Shown here: positions 27,173 to 37,725 of the stretch, one piece after another
How the letters are laid out: every line of letters starts with the position of its first letter
How positions within the stretch are numbered: the first letter of the stretch is position 1
Source of the DNA: Rhodobiaceae bacterium
Lineage (GTDB): Bacteria; Pseudomonadota; Alphaproteobacteria; Parvibaculales; Parvibaculaceae
Reading direction: 5' to 3'
DNA: 64,000 bases
Assembly (NCBI GenBank): GCA_021404525.1
Contig: JAAWWE010000001.1
Span: 888,221-952,220, forward strand
Notes under the pieces: model-generated
The model's database searches: none
The model's input: the letters and a program-made list of their open reading frames with translations, nothing else
Told to the model about the DNA's origin: nothing
Position numbers and translations under genes: made by a program

Positions 27173-27306
27173 CCAAACAATTAGTAACATAACTTTACTA
27201 GAACATCTGAAAGGCGATTTGGTCAACCCGGATTTCTAGAGCCAAACAAATCAATTTAGTGAGTGCAATCATTTCGACAAAAGACCAGAATCTCCCTACC
27301 AAACAA
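27173..27306. promoter_or_regulatory. repeat-containing divergent promoter region between exbB and marR
   Basis: CCAAACAA occurs three times (27173-27180, 27242-27249, 27299-27306), the last two extending to CCAAACAAATC. An inverted repeat TAGTAA (27182-27187) / TTACTA (27195-27200) lies between the first two copies. The MarR protein encoded next door is the obvious candidate for binding here; this is inference. Confidence 0.4.
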
Positions 27307-27363
27307 ATCTAGCGCACGGTTAGTGACAATAGCGCAGAAGAAACAAAGAGCCTTAAGAGCTAG

Positions 27364-27840
27364 ATGGTTAATCAAGACACAGACCGCGACGAGCTGGACC
27401 CTTTCTATTTCATTGAATTGTTTTCGGAGGTGGGTGCCCTACTTCAGCACAATTATGACAGCCGCAGCGGTCTAAGCCGGAACCAGACACGCGTAATCGT
27501 AACTTTGTTGAAGACCGACGGTCTGACACAAACAGAACTCGCCGATGCGCTGGGCATACATAAAGTATCCGCCGGGATCTACATCTCAGAACTTGAAGAA
27601 ATAGGCTTGGTGGAGCGCAAACCCCATCCCCAGGATGGTCGTGCCAAATGCATTTTCCTCACACCGATTCTCCATGAGCTGAGATCAGGTGGCGAAGATA
27701 TCGTCAAGGACATGCACAAAGGGATCATCGAAGGCATTACTGCCGAGGAATATCTAAAGCTCCTGGGGTACATGCGTCTCATGCGGGACAATCTGAAAAA
27801 GATGACCCCAACGCCGCCGCCGGATCGAACACCAGATTAA
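27364..27840 (+). CDS. MarR family transcriptional regulator
   Basis: 158 residues with a winged helix-turn-helix: GLTQTELADALGIHKVSAG is the recognition region, and VERKPHPQDGRAKCIFLTP is the MarR wing with the conserved D-x-R. N- and C-terminal helices form the dimer interface. The C-terminus is Pro/Thr-rich. It is divergent from the exb operon, and its stop overlaps the stop of the convergent flavin reductase by four bases. The ligand and targets cannot be deduced; control of the exb operon is a reasonable guess. Confidence 0.9.
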   Translation: MVNQDTDRDELDPFYFIELFSEVGALLQHNYDSRSGLSRNQTRVIVTLLKTDGLTQTELADALGIHKVSAGIYISELEEIGLVERKPHPQDGRAKCIFLTPILHELRSGGEDIVKDMHKGIIEGITAEEYLKLLGYMRLMRDNLKKMTPTPPPDRTPD

Positions 27841-28319
27841 GAAGCAAGCTCGCAATAACCGCCGCGATGATAGATAAGCGGTGTCTCTGCGCTTGGCTGT
27901 TGAAAGGCCTTCACCTGACCAACCATGATGATGTGATCACCAGCATCGTGACGTGCATAGACTTCACACTCAAATGCCGCCAATGACTGAGATAGGTACG
28001 GACACCCGTTAACCCCCTCGGTGACTGGAATACCCTCCAGATAAGGTTGTCCGGAGCGGGAAAGGCGATTGGAGAGATCTTGCTGTGTGGCTGCAAGAAC
28101 ATTGATCGTAAATCCAGCACATGTCTGAAAGGCCTCGAGACGGTCTGACCCCTTATCGAGACACCACAAAACCAGCGGGGGATCGAGCGATACCGATGAA
28201 AAGGAATTGACCGTAATTCCAATAGGGTCATCATCCCCGACCTGTGTCGTCACAATGGCAACGCCAGTGGCAAACTCCCCAAGGGCATTGCGAAACGAGC
28301 GACTATCAAGGGTGTTCAT
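27837..28319 (-). CDS. flavin reductase family protein (FMN-binding split barrel)
   Basis: 160 residues. FRNALGEFATGVAIVTT is the family N-terminus; DPIGITVNSFSSVSLDPPL is the flavin-binding segment; FTINVLAATQQDLSNRLSR and HIIMVGQVKAF follow. Such proteins supply reduced FMN or FAD to two-component monooxygenases, or bind flavin as enzymes in their own right. No oxygenase component is adjacent. It is monocistronic and convergent with the marR gene. Confidence 0.92.
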   Translation of the reverse strand: MNTLDSRSFRNALGEFATGVAIVTTQVGDDDPIGITVNSFSSVSLDPPLVLWCLDKGSDRLEAFQTCAGFTINVLAATQQDLSNRLSRSGQPYLEGIPVTEGVNGCPYLSQSLAAFECEVYARHDAGDHIIMVGQVKAFQQPSAETPLIYHRGGYCELAS

Positions 28320-28448
28320 CTGGTTTTCCGATGCAGTATTGATTTCTTAACAGACATTTCCGATTGGTGAAGCAAATCACCTCAGCCCTTTTAGGCAAGC
28401 TGCAAATGCTGCGCAACCCACCAGATTGAGCGGGTTAATGAGTATTCT

Positions 28449-28470
28449 CGCGATTGAGTCAACAATCGCG
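28449..28470. promoter_or_regulatory. perfect 8-bp inverted repeat upstream of motA
   Basis: CGCGATTG (28449-28456) and CAATCGCG (28463-28470) are separated by AGTCAA. The site is 130 bases from the flavin reductase start and 137 bases from the motA start. It could be a regulator site or a stable hairpin. No T-run follows on either strand, so a terminator is unlikely. Confidence 0.45.
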
Positions 28471-28606
28471 GTCTCCAGCAACATTCCTTCAACACCATAT
28501 TAACAATGCCTGAGCAGAATGAGGTTCGAAAAGTGTAGGCCAGGATGGCCGCTACGTAATGGGCTTGTAGTGGCGCGACTGGATCACAAGTAAGGGCGGT
28601 CTCGCG

Positions 28607-29473
28607 ATGCAGCTGATTGTTGGTGTTATAGTTGTTTGTCTCTGCGTGTTTGGTGGCTATGCCGCAATGGGCGGTAAGCTTGGCGTGCTCTGGCAACCAT
28701 TTGAATTTGTCATCATTCTAGGCGCCGCAATAGGCGCCTTCATCATTGGCAACCCCAGCCCTGTTCTTAAAAACATGGGCAGCATCTTCGGCACGATGTT
28801 CAAAGGAACGAAATACTCCAAGGAGGCATTCTTGGAGCTGCTCGGTTTGCAATTCACGCTGTTCAAGCTGGCAAAAGCTAAAGGTTCTTTGGCCCTTGAA
28901 GCTCATATCGAAGACCCGCATGGATCTGATATCTTCAATCAGTTTCCCATTTTCGCGGCGGACCATCACGCAGTAGAATTCATGTGTGATTATCTACGCA
29001 TGATCACGCTGGGCACGGAAAATGCTCATGAACTTGAAGCCCTGATGGATGAAGAACTCGAAACCCACCATCAGGAACAAGAGCTCGCCGTAGGGTCCAT
29101 GCAAGCGCTGGGCGACGGCACCCCTGCCCTCGGCATTGTTGCCGCTGTGTTGGGTGTGATCAAAACCATGGGGTCGATTGACCAGCCACCGGAAATTCTG
29201 GGGCACCTGATCGGTGGTGCGCTGGTCGGAACGTTCTTTGGTGTGTTTGTCGCTTATGGTTTCTTCTCTCCCATGGCAAGCTTCCTGAAGGCCGCCTATG
29301 AAGCAGAAAGCAAATATTTCCTCTCTATGAAGGCAGGCCTTTTGGCGCACATGAACGGATATGCACCGGCGGTGTCAGTGGAATTCGCACGCAAGGCCGT
29401 GATGACGCCTTACCGCCCGACCTTCGCAGAAGTTGAAGAGTCGACAGGTAACCTTTCAGTACCCTCAAGCTAA
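28607..29473 (+). CDS. motA: flagellar motor stator protein MotA
   Basis: Inner-membrane proton channel subunit that drives flagellar rotation; 288 residues, normal length. Two N-terminal helices (residues 1-18 and about 29-48), then a long cytoplasmic region with charged residues that contact FliG, then TPALGIVAAVLGVIKTMGSI and GALVGTFFGVFVAYGFFSP as helices 3 and 4. motB follows after 13 bases. No other flagellar genes are in the window. Confidence 0.96.
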   Translation: MQLIVGVIVVCLCVFGGYAAMGGKLGVLWQPFEFVIILGAAIGAFIIGNPSPVLKNMGSIFGTMFKGTKYSKEAFLELLGLQFTLFKLAKAKGSLALEAHIEDPHGSDIFNQFPIFAADHHAVEFMCDYLRMITLGTENAHELEALMDEELETHHQEQELAVGSMQALGDGTPALGIVAAVLGVIKTMGSIDQPPEILGHLIGGALVGTFFGVFVAYGFFSPMASFLKAAYEAESKYFLSMKAGLLAHMNGYAPAVSVEFARKAVMTPYRPTFAEVEESTGNLSVPSS

Positions 29474-29486
29474 GTAGCAGCCAGTC

Positions 29487-30434
29487 ATGTCGATGAACGA
29501 ACAACCCATCATCATCAAGAAGGTGAAGAAAGCGGCGCACGGCCACCATGGTGGCGCGTGGAAAATTGCCTATGCCGACTTCGTGACCGCGATGATGGCG
29601 TTCTTCCTATTGATGTGGCTGATCTCGATGACCACCCCTGAACAAAAGCAGGGTCTTGCAGACTATTTCGCACCGGCGAGTGTGAGCCGATCGACATCCG
29701 GCGCCGGGGGTGTCATGGGCGGCACCGCATTTGACGTTGATGGGTCACGTATGGCCGGATCGGCACCAAAGGTGATGATGTCCATCTCAACACCGGCAGC
29801 ACCAAAGAGTCCTGAGTCTGAAAACCAAAGAACAGCAGCTAGTTCCGACGGGAAAGACTCCTCAAACGGAACGGATCCCGGAACCGCAGATTTTGAGTCT
29901 TCAGCGCTTGAGAAAGACCAAAACGCCGCGAATGACCAAAGTCAGTTCGCAAGCGCCGCTGCAAGTCTTCGTCAGTCCATGCAGGACTTGCCGGAACTCG
30001 CAGAGCTGTCGCGTAACATCATCATCGAAGAGACGCCAGAAGGGCTTCATATTCAACTGACAGACCAGGACGGGCGCTCCATGTTCCCGCCCGGGCATGC
30101 AGAGCCCTATGAGCGCACCCGTCTGGTCCTTGCACAGGTCGCAAAAGTCATTCAACAACTGCCCAACCGTTTGGTGATTACCGGCCACACAGATGCCGCG
30201 CCGCTTGACGGCATCCCCGGTTATTCCAATTGGGAGCTGACAGCTGATCGCGCAAACGCGACCCGTCGTATCCTGCAGATGAACGGTGTGAAGTCAGACC
30301 AGATTTCAGAAGTTGCAGGCAAAGCCGATTCCGATCCGCTCTTCCCGGAAGACGTATTTCTGCCCGCAAACAGGCGGGTTGGCATTCTTTTGCTGAACGA
30401 AGCCCCGGTAATACCGCCAGGTTTCGGGCGCTGA
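29487..30434 (+). CDS. motB: flagellar motor stator protein MotB
   Basis: 315 residues. HHGGAWKIAYADFVTAMMAF contains the essential membrane Asp (AYADF), followed by the rest of the single helix (FLLMWLISM). A Ser/Asn/Asp-rich linker of about 100 residues leads to an OmpA-like peptidoglycan-binding domain, with LVITGHTDAAPLDG and WELTADRANATRRIL. It assembles with MotA as the stator and anchors it to the cell wall. A ribosome site and short gap indicate an operon with motA. Confidence 0.96.
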   Translation: MSMNEQPIIIKKVKKAAHGHHGGAWKIAYADFVTAMMAFFLLMWLISMTTPEQKQGLADYFAPASVSRSTSGAGGVMGGTAFDVDGSRMAGSAPKVMMSISTPAAPKSPESENQRTAASSDGKDSSNGTDPGTADFESSALEKDQNAANDQSQFASAAASLRQSMQDLPELAELSRNIIIEETPEGLHIQLTDQDGRSMFPPGHAEPYERTRLVLAQVAKVIQQLPNRLVITGHTDAAPLDGIPGYSNWELTADRANATRRILQMNGVKSDQISEVAGKADSDPLFPEDVFLPANRRVGILLLNEAPVIPPGFGR

Positions 30435-30505
30435 GTTCCCTCTTGCGCAAAGAGCCCAAACTCCCCAAATATCCCTGACGGCCTTTTGGCATCAGGAGAA
30501 TTAGA

Positions 30506-31030
30506 ATGGACGACGCACAAGGCAGCCCTGGGAGCAGCTTTCCGTCAAGCGACTATATCAGAGACAGTTTTTATGCAGCTGGCGCGCCAAATCCAGCCGA
30601 TAATCCCGAAGCCTTCAAAGGTCTTCTGAGATCACGAATCCTTGCCTTTTTTGCCGACCTCGCCGCTATTGCAGTCCTGTTCTTCGCTGCGTCTATCCTT
30701 TTCGGCATCCTGGGCGTTCTAAGCTTGGGTGTCCTGTGGCCGGGATTTGGCCTGATTATGCCAGTTCTCTTTTTCGCCTACTTCACCATGACATTGGGCG
30801 GTAACAGGTCGGCAACCCCCGGCATGCAATGGCAAGGCATTGAAATGCGCACATGGGATGGTTTGCGGCCCGGTTATGTTCAGGCCTTTGTGCAGACACT
30901 CCTGTTTTACATCACCGCTACGCCACTCTTTGGCCTGTCTCTCGCAGTCGCACTGTTCAACAGAAGAAAACGCTGTCTACATGACTTTTTCTCAGGGTCG
31001 GTTTTTGTCCGGACCCGCGCTGTACAATAG
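30506..31030 (+). CDS. RDD family membrane protein
   Basis: 174 residues. After a 35-residue polar N-terminus come LRSRILAFFADLAAIAVLFF, which carries the Arg/Asp signature of the RDD domain, a second hydrophobic segment, the GNRSATPGMQWQGIEMR loop and a final membrane segment ending FNRRKRCLHDFFSG. RDD proteins are poorly characterised; some have been linked to ion transport. The ATG has an excellent AGGAGAA site 72 bases after motB, so it may be read through from the mot genes. Confidence 0.9.
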   Translation: MDDAQGSPGSSFPSSDYIRDSFYAAGAPNPADNPEAFKGLLRSRILAFFADLAAIAVLFFAASILFGILGVLSLGVLWPGFGLIMPVLFFAYFTMTLGGNRSATPGMQWQGIEMRTWDGLRPGYVQAFVQTLLFYITATPLFGLSLAVALFNRRKRCLHDFFSGSVFVRTRAVQ

Positions 31031-31152
31031 ACCTTTTCACAGAAGTACCTGAGATAAGTTTCCCTCAACGACAATCATCTGTACGACGGTGCGCGAATTT
31101 GCGATATGATGCCCGTTCATAAAACGCGGCAACAATGGTCAAACACTAATCA

Positions 31153-33006
31153 ATGCAAGCACTTGCCCCCGAGACGTGGCAGATGTGGGTCACCTTTGGC
31201 GCCATCATCGCCGCGATTGTGCTCTACAGCACCGAGCGCCTCACACTTGAGCTGACGTCACTGCTCGTCATCGGGTTCTTCCTGGTATTTTTTACACTGT
31301 TCCCGGTCATGGCCGCAGACGGAACAAACTTGCTGTCGAGTGCTCAGCTGCTCGCAGGCTTTGCCAACCCCGCCCTCGTTGCTGTCCTGTCGCTCCTTGT
31401 TGTGGGACAGGGCCTCTTCCATTCCGGCGCAATGGAAGCACCCACACAATGGATAGCCTCCATTGGCGGCAGCAAACCGAAAACAACGCTGATCGGGACC
31501 CTCTTCTTTGTGGCGGCCATCAGCGCGTTTCTGAACAACACGCCCGTGGCCGTGATGTTCATTCCGGTTCTCGTGACCCTTGCAGCTCAGATGCGCAAAC
31601 AGGCAAGCCAAGTCATGATGCTGTTGAGCTTTGTCTGCATCCTCGGAGGCATGACCACATTAATCGGGTCATCAACCAACCTGTTGACCGCCGGCATCAC
31701 CGCAAGCCTCGGTCTTGGGCAGATTGGCTTTTTTGATTTCACCATTCCCGGTCTCGTGATGGCGAGCGTTGGCATGGTCTACGTGCTGTTTGTTGCACCT
31801 CGTATCTTGCCAAAACGCGAAGGTCTGACCGACGAACTGGGCCATGGATCTGGCAAGCAGTACATTGCACAGATACACCTCACCTATAATCATCCACTTG
31901 TCGGCGAAAGCGCTGTCGCGGGCATGTTTCCGTCTTTAAAAGAAATGACGGTGCGTATGGTGATGCGCGGAGAGCATCCTATTTTGCCGCCATTTGACGA
32001 AGTAACACTTCAACCTGGCGACACGCTCATTCTGGCCGCCACACGCCAAAGCCTCACAGACGCGCTCAAATCAAGCTCCAATATTTTCCGCGGCATGCTG
32101 GAAGAAACCCTTCATGCCGACGACGGCGAAGAGACCCCCGCAGGTTCCGGCAAAATAACACTGGTTGAAGCTGTCGTTGCGCCGGGCTCGCGCATGATTG
32201 GCCGCAACATCGAACAAATCGGCTTTCGCCACGAAACCGGATGCATCGTCCTCGGCATTCAACGCCGCAGCCGCATGATCCGTGCGCGCATGAGCGATAT
32301 CCGCCTTGAGGATGGCGACGTACTTCTCATCCTCGGCGAAGCCGACGATGTTCAGGGCCTGCGCCTGAACAGGGACGTCATCCCACTTGAGTGGTCAGCG
32401 ACCGAGATCCCGGACATTCGCCGCGCCTGGCGCGCGCGCATCATTTTTGGCGGCAGCATCCTGGCTGCTGTCACCGGTGTGGTTCCCATTGAAGTGGCGG
32501 CCCTTGCCGGGGCAGCAGGCATGATCGCCTTTGATGTCCTTAACATCCGACAGGCGTCGCGCGCGGTTGACCGTCGCATTTTCCTGCTTGTTGGGGCCGC
32601 CCTTGCCATGGGTGCAGCATTGCAATTCACCGGCGGCGCTGGCTTCCTGGCACACGCTGTGGTGACAGCCTTTCAGGGTGCAGGACCGGCCGTGGTTCTG
32701 TCCGCCTTCTTCCTGCTCATTGCCATCATGACCAACATGTTGAGCAACAACGCAACGGCAGTGCTGTTCGTACCCATTGCTGCGGGCACGGCGCAGGAGC
32801 TTGGCATTGATCCCATGATCTTCATCTACGCGGTCATCTTCGCCGCCAACTGTTCCTTCGCCACCCCAATGGGCTATCAGACCAATCTGTTGGTAATGGG
32901 TCCGGGTCATTACCAATTCCGCGACTTTTTGAATGTTGGCGGCCCCCTGATTATAATCCTCTGGATTACATTCTCGCTGTTCGCTCCTTGGTACTATGGC
33001 CTTTAG
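31153..33006 (+). CDS. SLC13/DASS-type permease with two TrkA-C (RCK-C) domains
   Basis: 617-residue inner-membrane transporter. About six N-terminal helices include [16 protein letters not shown] and [17 protein letters not shown], the paired substrate-binding hairpins of the DASS family. Two cytoplasmic RCK-C domains follow (residues about 215-300 and 325-410, each with the phrase [10 protein letters not shown] or [11 protein letters not shown]). The second half repeats the helices with [18 protein letters not shown] and [16 protein letters not shown]. Such proteins import dicarboxylates, sulfate or other anions with sodium; the exact substrate is unknown. Confidence 0.92.
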   Translation: MQALAPETWQMWVTFGAIIAAIVLYSTERLTLELTSLLVIGFFLVFFTLFPVMAADGTNLLSSAQLLAGFANPALVAVLSLLVVGQGLFHSGAMEAPTQWIASIGGSKPKTTLIGTLFFVAAISAFLNNTPVAVMFIPVLVTLAAQMRKQASQVMMLLSFVCILGGMTTLIGSSTNLLTAGITASLGLGQIGFFDFTIPGLVMASVGMVYVLFVAPRILPKREGLTDELGHGSGKQYIAQIHLTYNHPLVGESAVAGMFPSLKEMTVRMVMRGEHPILPPFDEVTLQPGDTLILAATRQSLTDALKSSSNIFRGMLEETLHADDGEETPAGSGKITLVEAVVAPGSRMIGRNIEQIGFRHETGCIVLGIQRRSRMIRARMSDIRLEDGDVLLILGEADDVQGLRLNRDVIPLEWSATEIPDIRRAWRARIIFGGSILAAVTGVVPIEVAALAGAAGMIAFDVLNIRQASRAVDRRIFLLVGAALAMGAALQFTGGAGFLAHAVVTAFQGAGPAVVLSAFFLLIAIMTNMLSNNATAVLFVPIAAGTAQELGIDPMIFIYAVIFAANCSFATPMGYQTNLLVMGPGHYQFRDFLNVGGPLIIILWITFSLFAPWYYGL

Positions 33007-33053
33007 AGGGCACCAGACAAGGACAACGCATTTGCAGGACGGACCTTGATCAA

Positions 33054-33800
33054 GTGACGACACAGTTCGGATCAAAATTTCCGCAGTTCTATATTACGGC
33101 ACCGTCCAAGTGCCCCTATCTCGACGGCTTCTACGAAAAGAAGGTATTTACCCACCTCATGGGGGAGAATGCCGACCTGTTGAACAATGCGCTGACCCAT
33201 GGCGGTTTTCGGCGGAGTCAGAACATCGCCTACCGTCCGGCGTGTGACGATTGCTCAGCCTGTGTGTCTGTCAGAGTTCTGGTGGATCAGTTTGTCGAAA
33301 CCAAGTCCTTCAAACGCATCCGCAAGATCAATAATGACCTCGTCAGAACCACGCTAGACCCAGTCGCAAGTGAAGAACAGTTTAGTCTGCTGCGCGCCTA
33401 TCTCGACGGCCGCCATGCGGAAGGTGGCATGTCCGACATGACCGCGCTCGATTACGCCTCCATGGTTGAAGACACGACGGTGAACACCGGTATCTTTGAA
33501 TATCGGGAACGCCAGGAACTCGGTAGCGAAACACAAGGTCCCCTGACCGCCGTTGCGCTGACGGACCGCCTCGAAGATGGCCTCTCCATGGTCTATTCCT
33601 ATTTTGACGCGGGGCAGCCAAATAGAAGTCTGGGCACCTACATGATCCTCGACCACATCACCCGCGCCCGCCAGCTGGGACTTCCTTACGTTTATCTGGG
33701 CTATTGGGTCGCTGGGTCACAGAAAATGGCCTACAAGGCCCGCTTCAAACCCCTTGAAGGTTTGCGTCCTGAGGGCTGGGAAGTCCTCCCAGACAGCTAA
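33054..33800 (+). CDS. bpt: aspartate/glutamate leucyltransferase
   Basis: Adds Leu from Leu-tRNA to N-terminal Asp or Glu of proteins, marking them for ClpS/ClpAP degradation; 248 residues. [19 protein letters not shown] is the usual start, which supports the GTG at 33054. The N-terminal Cys motif (SKCPYL and [13 protein letters not shown]) probably binds a metal or cluster. [20 protein letters not shown] is the conserved catalytic C-terminal segment. Bpt rather than eukaryotic-type Ate1 is inferred from the bacterial sequence style. It begins 47 bases after the permease. Confidence 0.94.
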   Translation: MTTQFGSKFPQFYITAPSKCPYLDGFYEKKVFTHLMGENADLLNNALTHGGFRRSQNIAYRPACDDCSACVSVRVLVDQFVETKSFKRIRKINNDLVRTTLDPVASEEQFSLLRAYLDGRHAEGGMSDMTALDYASMVEDTTVNTGIFEYRERQELGSETQGPLTAVALTDRLEDGLSMVYSYFDAGQPNRSLGTYMILDHITRARQLGLPYVYLGYWVAGSQKMAYKARFKPLEGLRPEGWEVLPDS

Positions 33801-33876
33801 AACAGGCGACTGAACACGGCTCTTAGCCCACCGCGCTAACCCCCTCGAATCACAGCAAAATCGCCCTCTTATGCCA

Positions 33877-33904
33877 TTGCGTGTGCAGCACCGCTCCCTA
33901 TACT
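33877..33904 (+). promoter_or_regulatory. candidate sigma-70 promoter of the TRAP operon
   Basis: TTGCGT (33877-33882) and TATACT (33899-33904) with a 16-base spacer, 75 bases upstream of the substrate-binding protein start. The -10 match is strong. Confidence 0.5.
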
Positions 33905-33978
33905 GACCCCCACAAACAAGCCGGTCGCCAAATTGTCGTCTGGCAGGGGAAATATGTGGGTACCGGGAGTTACGAACC

Positions 33979-35049
<1,071 letters not shown>

Positions 35050-35052
35050 ACC

Positions 35053-35601
35053 TTGGCAGCGCTCACGAAATTCGCCGACTGGATAGATGCGTTTTCCAAT
35101 CGCACGGGACGGATCATCGCATGGGCCGCCCTGCTTATGGTGCTGATCCAGTTCACCGTGGTGATGATGCGCTACGTATTTGGTCTCTCCAGCGTCTGGA
35201 TGCAGGAGAGCATCATCTACCTTCATGGCATCCTGTTCATGTTGGCCGCGGGGTACACACTCTATTGTGATGGGCATGTCCGGGTCGATATTTTCTACCG
35301 GGAAGCCTCTCCAAGATATAAAGCGAGCATCGACCTGATCGGAACCATTCTGTTTCTCTGGCCGGTCGCGCTTCTTGTGATCTACGTGTCCTGGCCCTAT
35401 GTCGCAAGCTCCTGGCGGGTGCTTGAAGGCTCACGAGAGACCAGCGGCATTCCGGCAGTGTTCCTATTGAAAACGATCATCCCGGTGTTTGCCGTCTTTA
35501 TCATTCTCCAGGGACTGTCGACGGCCATTCGCTCCCTCCTGACGCTAATGGGCCAAGCACCCACAGAGAACGACGATAACAGCGTGTCGGAGACCATCTG
35601 A
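35053..35601 (+). CDS. TRAP transporter small permease (DctQ)
   Basis: 182 residues with four membrane helices; it forms the small subunit that holds the large permease. The start is a TTG only three bases after the binding-protein stop, which fits coupled translation. VWMQESIIYLHGILFMLAAG and DGHVRVDIFYREASPRYKA are the conserved DctQ elements. It contacts DctM and is essential for transport in characterised systems. Confidence 0.93.
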   Translation: MAALTKFADWIDAFSNRTGRIIAWAALLMVLIQFTVVMMRYVFGLSSVWMQESIIYLHGILFMLAAGYTLYCDGHVRVDIFYREASPRYKASIDLIGTILFLWPVALLVIYVSWPYVASSWRVLEGSRETSGIPAVFLLKTIIPVFAVFIILQGLSTAIRSLLTLMGQAPTENDDNSVSETI

Positions 35602-35603
35602 TC

Positions 35604-37190
35604 ATGACCGCTGATATCCTCGACGTCCTCATGTTCGCGGTGGCCTGCCTTGTGCTCCTGTCAGGTTTCCCGGTCGCGTTCACGCTGGCGGGTGTGGCCC
35701 TGCTCTTTGCCCTTATCGGTATTGCCCTTGGCATTTTTGATTTTGGGTTTCTAGGTGCGCTGCCATCCCGCATCTTTGGCACCATGACAAATGAGACACT
35801 GATCGCGGTGCCCCTCTTTGTCTTCATGGGAACTATGCTCGAGCGTTCCAAAGTCGCTGAGGAACTCCTGGAAAGCATGGGTCAACTTTTTGGCTCTATC
35901 AGAGGCGGGCTTGGATATTCCGTTTCGATTGTGGGCGCCCTGCTTGCAGCTTCAACCGGAATCGTCGGCGCAACTGTCGTCACCATGGGACTGCTCTCCC
36001 TGCCGACCATGCTGCGCCGCGGCTACGACATTCCGCTCGCCACCGGAAGCATCGCCGCCGCGGGAACGCTCGGCCAGATCATTCCGCCGTCAATCGTGCT
36101 CGTCCTGCTGGGCGACGTTCTGTCAAATGCCTATCAGCAGGCCCAGACATCGCAGGGCCTCTTTGTGCTGGAGACCATGTCTGTTGGTGACCTTTTTGCC
36201 GGCGCCCTCATTCCCGGTTTCATGCTGGTCGGGCTCTACATCGCCTATCAGATCTTCCGCGCCGCCGTGCACCCGGCATCGAGCCCGGCAATGCCTGCAG
36301 ATGAAACACTCAACCGAAGTGAGCTCTATAAAAAAACCATCCGCGCACTGGTACCACCAGTACTCCTTATCCTCTCTGTTCTGGGCTCGATCCTGGGCGG
36401 CATCGCCACGCCCACAGAGGCGGCAGGCGTTGGCGCGATAGGATCCCTACTCCTCGCTGGTTACCGGCAGGAAGGCGCCAAAAGGGCCATCATAATTGCT
36501 GCGGCGAGCCTCATCTCGATTTTGCTTCTGACCGCCACTGTCGACCTTCGGGTCACACGCACCGACATCGGTGTCGGTGAGTTCCTTGCAATCGGCATGG
36601 CGGCTCTGCTCTCCATCGGCATCGCCTGGGGCGTGGTCGTCAGCTGCCTGCGCCTCTTTGGCAGCGGCATCCTCTCAGACGTCGTCCAATCAACCACCCG
36701 CACCAGTTCAATGGTCTTCGTGATCCTGATCGGTGCGGCCCTCTTCAGCCTTGTGTTCAGAGGGCTGGGCGGCGACGAAACGGTTCAGGAATTCCTGCTC
36801 CATGATCCAGACAGCTGGGCCACATGGGCTTTCGGACCTCTGGCGCCGGTTGTCATTGTCATGGCGGTGATGTTCATCCTGGGCTTCTTCCTGGATTTCA
36901 TTGAAATCACCTTTGTCGTGGTCCCGATCGTCGCGCCTATCCTGCTGGTGATGGGGTTTGACCCGATATGGCTTGGGGTGATGATGGCCATCAACCTGCA
37001 GACATCTTTCCTGACGCCGCCCTTTGGCTTTGCGCTTTTCTATCTTCGTGGTGTCGCGCCAGACGAAGTGCGCACCGCCCAAATATACCGCGGTGTCATC
37101 CCCTTTGTTTTCATTCAAATTCTGGCGCTCATCATCATTGCACGCTATCCGTCCATTGCGACCTGGCTGCCAGAAGTGATATTTGGATGA
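35604..37190 (+). CDS. TRAP transporter large permease (DctM)
   Basis: 528 residues, about 100 more than a typical DctM. The conserved core has FVFMGTMLERSKVAEELLES, LLAASTGIVGATVVTMGLLS, GTLGQIIPPSIVLVLLGDVL and SFLTPPFGFALFYLRGVAP. The extra length is mainly a segment of about 60 residues near 36480-36660 with two predicted helices between the two halves, as in the long-DctM subgroup. It carries out the sodium-driven import of the solute delivered by the binding protein. It begins two bases after dctQ. Confidence 0.94.
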   Translation: MTADILDVLMFAVACLVLLSGFPVAFTLAGVALLFALIGIALGIFDFGFLGALPSRIFGTMTNETLIAVPLFVFMGTMLERSKVAEELLESMGQLFGSIRGGLGYSVSIVGALLAASTGIVGATVVTMGLLSLPTMLRRGYDIPLATGSIAAAGTLGQIIPPSIVLVLLGDVLSNAYQQAQTSQGLFVLETMSVGDLFAGALIPGFMLVGLYIAYQIFRAAVHPASSPAMPADETLNRSELYKKTIRALVPPVLLILSVLGSILGGIATPTEAAGVGAIGSLLLAGYRQEGAKRAIIIAAASLISILLLTATVDLRVTRTDIGVGEFLAIGMAALLSIGIAWGVVVSCLRLFGSGILSDVVQSTTRTSSMVFVILIGAALFSLVFRGLGGDETVQEFLLHDPDSWATWAFGPLAPVVIVMAVMFILGFFLDFIEITFVVVPIVAPILLVMGFDPIWLGVMMAINLQTSFLTPPFGFALFYLRGVAPDEVRTAQIYRGVIPFVFIQILALIIIARYPSIATWLPEVIFG

Positions 37191-37217
37191 CACCTCTCAG
37201 ACTGGTAGGCTTCAGCC

Positions 37218-37715
37218 ATGCGTATACCTGATTTCTTGAAACCCGGCCGGGGTCTAGGCGCTTTCTCGCCCATGACCCTTGTGCTCGTATTCGGCATTCT
37301 CACCATTGGCCTGGCGAGTGAATATGGTCTTGTGAGTTTTCAGGATGATCTGGAACTGAAAGTTTCAGGAGAAGTCGGCGCACAATCTGGAGACATTATC
37401 CCGCTTCAGGTGCAGGTACAGCTCATCAACAATACAGATGCTGAGATAGCTCTTACCGCCCCCACCCCCTGCAAAGTCTTTAAATGGGTGCTGGTGGATA
37501 GCCGTCGGGATTTCGTTCAGGCCAAACTCGATGAAGTCTGCCCGCAGGTGATGATGCAGGGCTCCCTGCCCGCTAACAGCAATACGACCGAAGCCTTTGT
37601 CCTCGATATTGACGCAACGCGACTGCGGCCCGACACAAGCTACGAACTCCGCGTGAGCTATTGGGGCACCATGGGTGTCCTGCCCGTTGACTTCGTGTTC
37701 GACCTGCCGGGCTGA
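37218..37715 (+). CDS. hypothetical protein with N-terminal membrane helix
   Basis: 165 residues. One hydrophobic segment (about residues 20-33, MTLVLVFGILTIGL) near the N-terminus is followed by a beta-rich extracytoplasmic part: VQVQLINNTDAEIALTAPTP, then CKVFKWVLVD and, at the end, YELRVSYWGTMGVLPVDFVF. The pattern recalls an immunoglobulin-like or BsuPI-type fold, but I cannot assign it. Two Cys residues (about 92 and 112) could pair in the periplasm. It lies 27 bases after dctM and may belong to that transcript, or stand alone. Confidence 0.7.
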   Translation: MRIPDFLKPGRGLGAFSPMTLVLVFGILTIGLASEYGLVSFQDDLELKVSGEVGAQSGDIIPLQVQVQLINNTDAEIALTAPTPCKVFKWVLVDSRRDFVQAKLDEVCPQVMMQGSLPANSNTTEAFVLDIDATRLRPDTSYELRVSYWGTMGVLPVDFVFDLPG

Positions 37716-37725
37716 AGCCAGCTAC

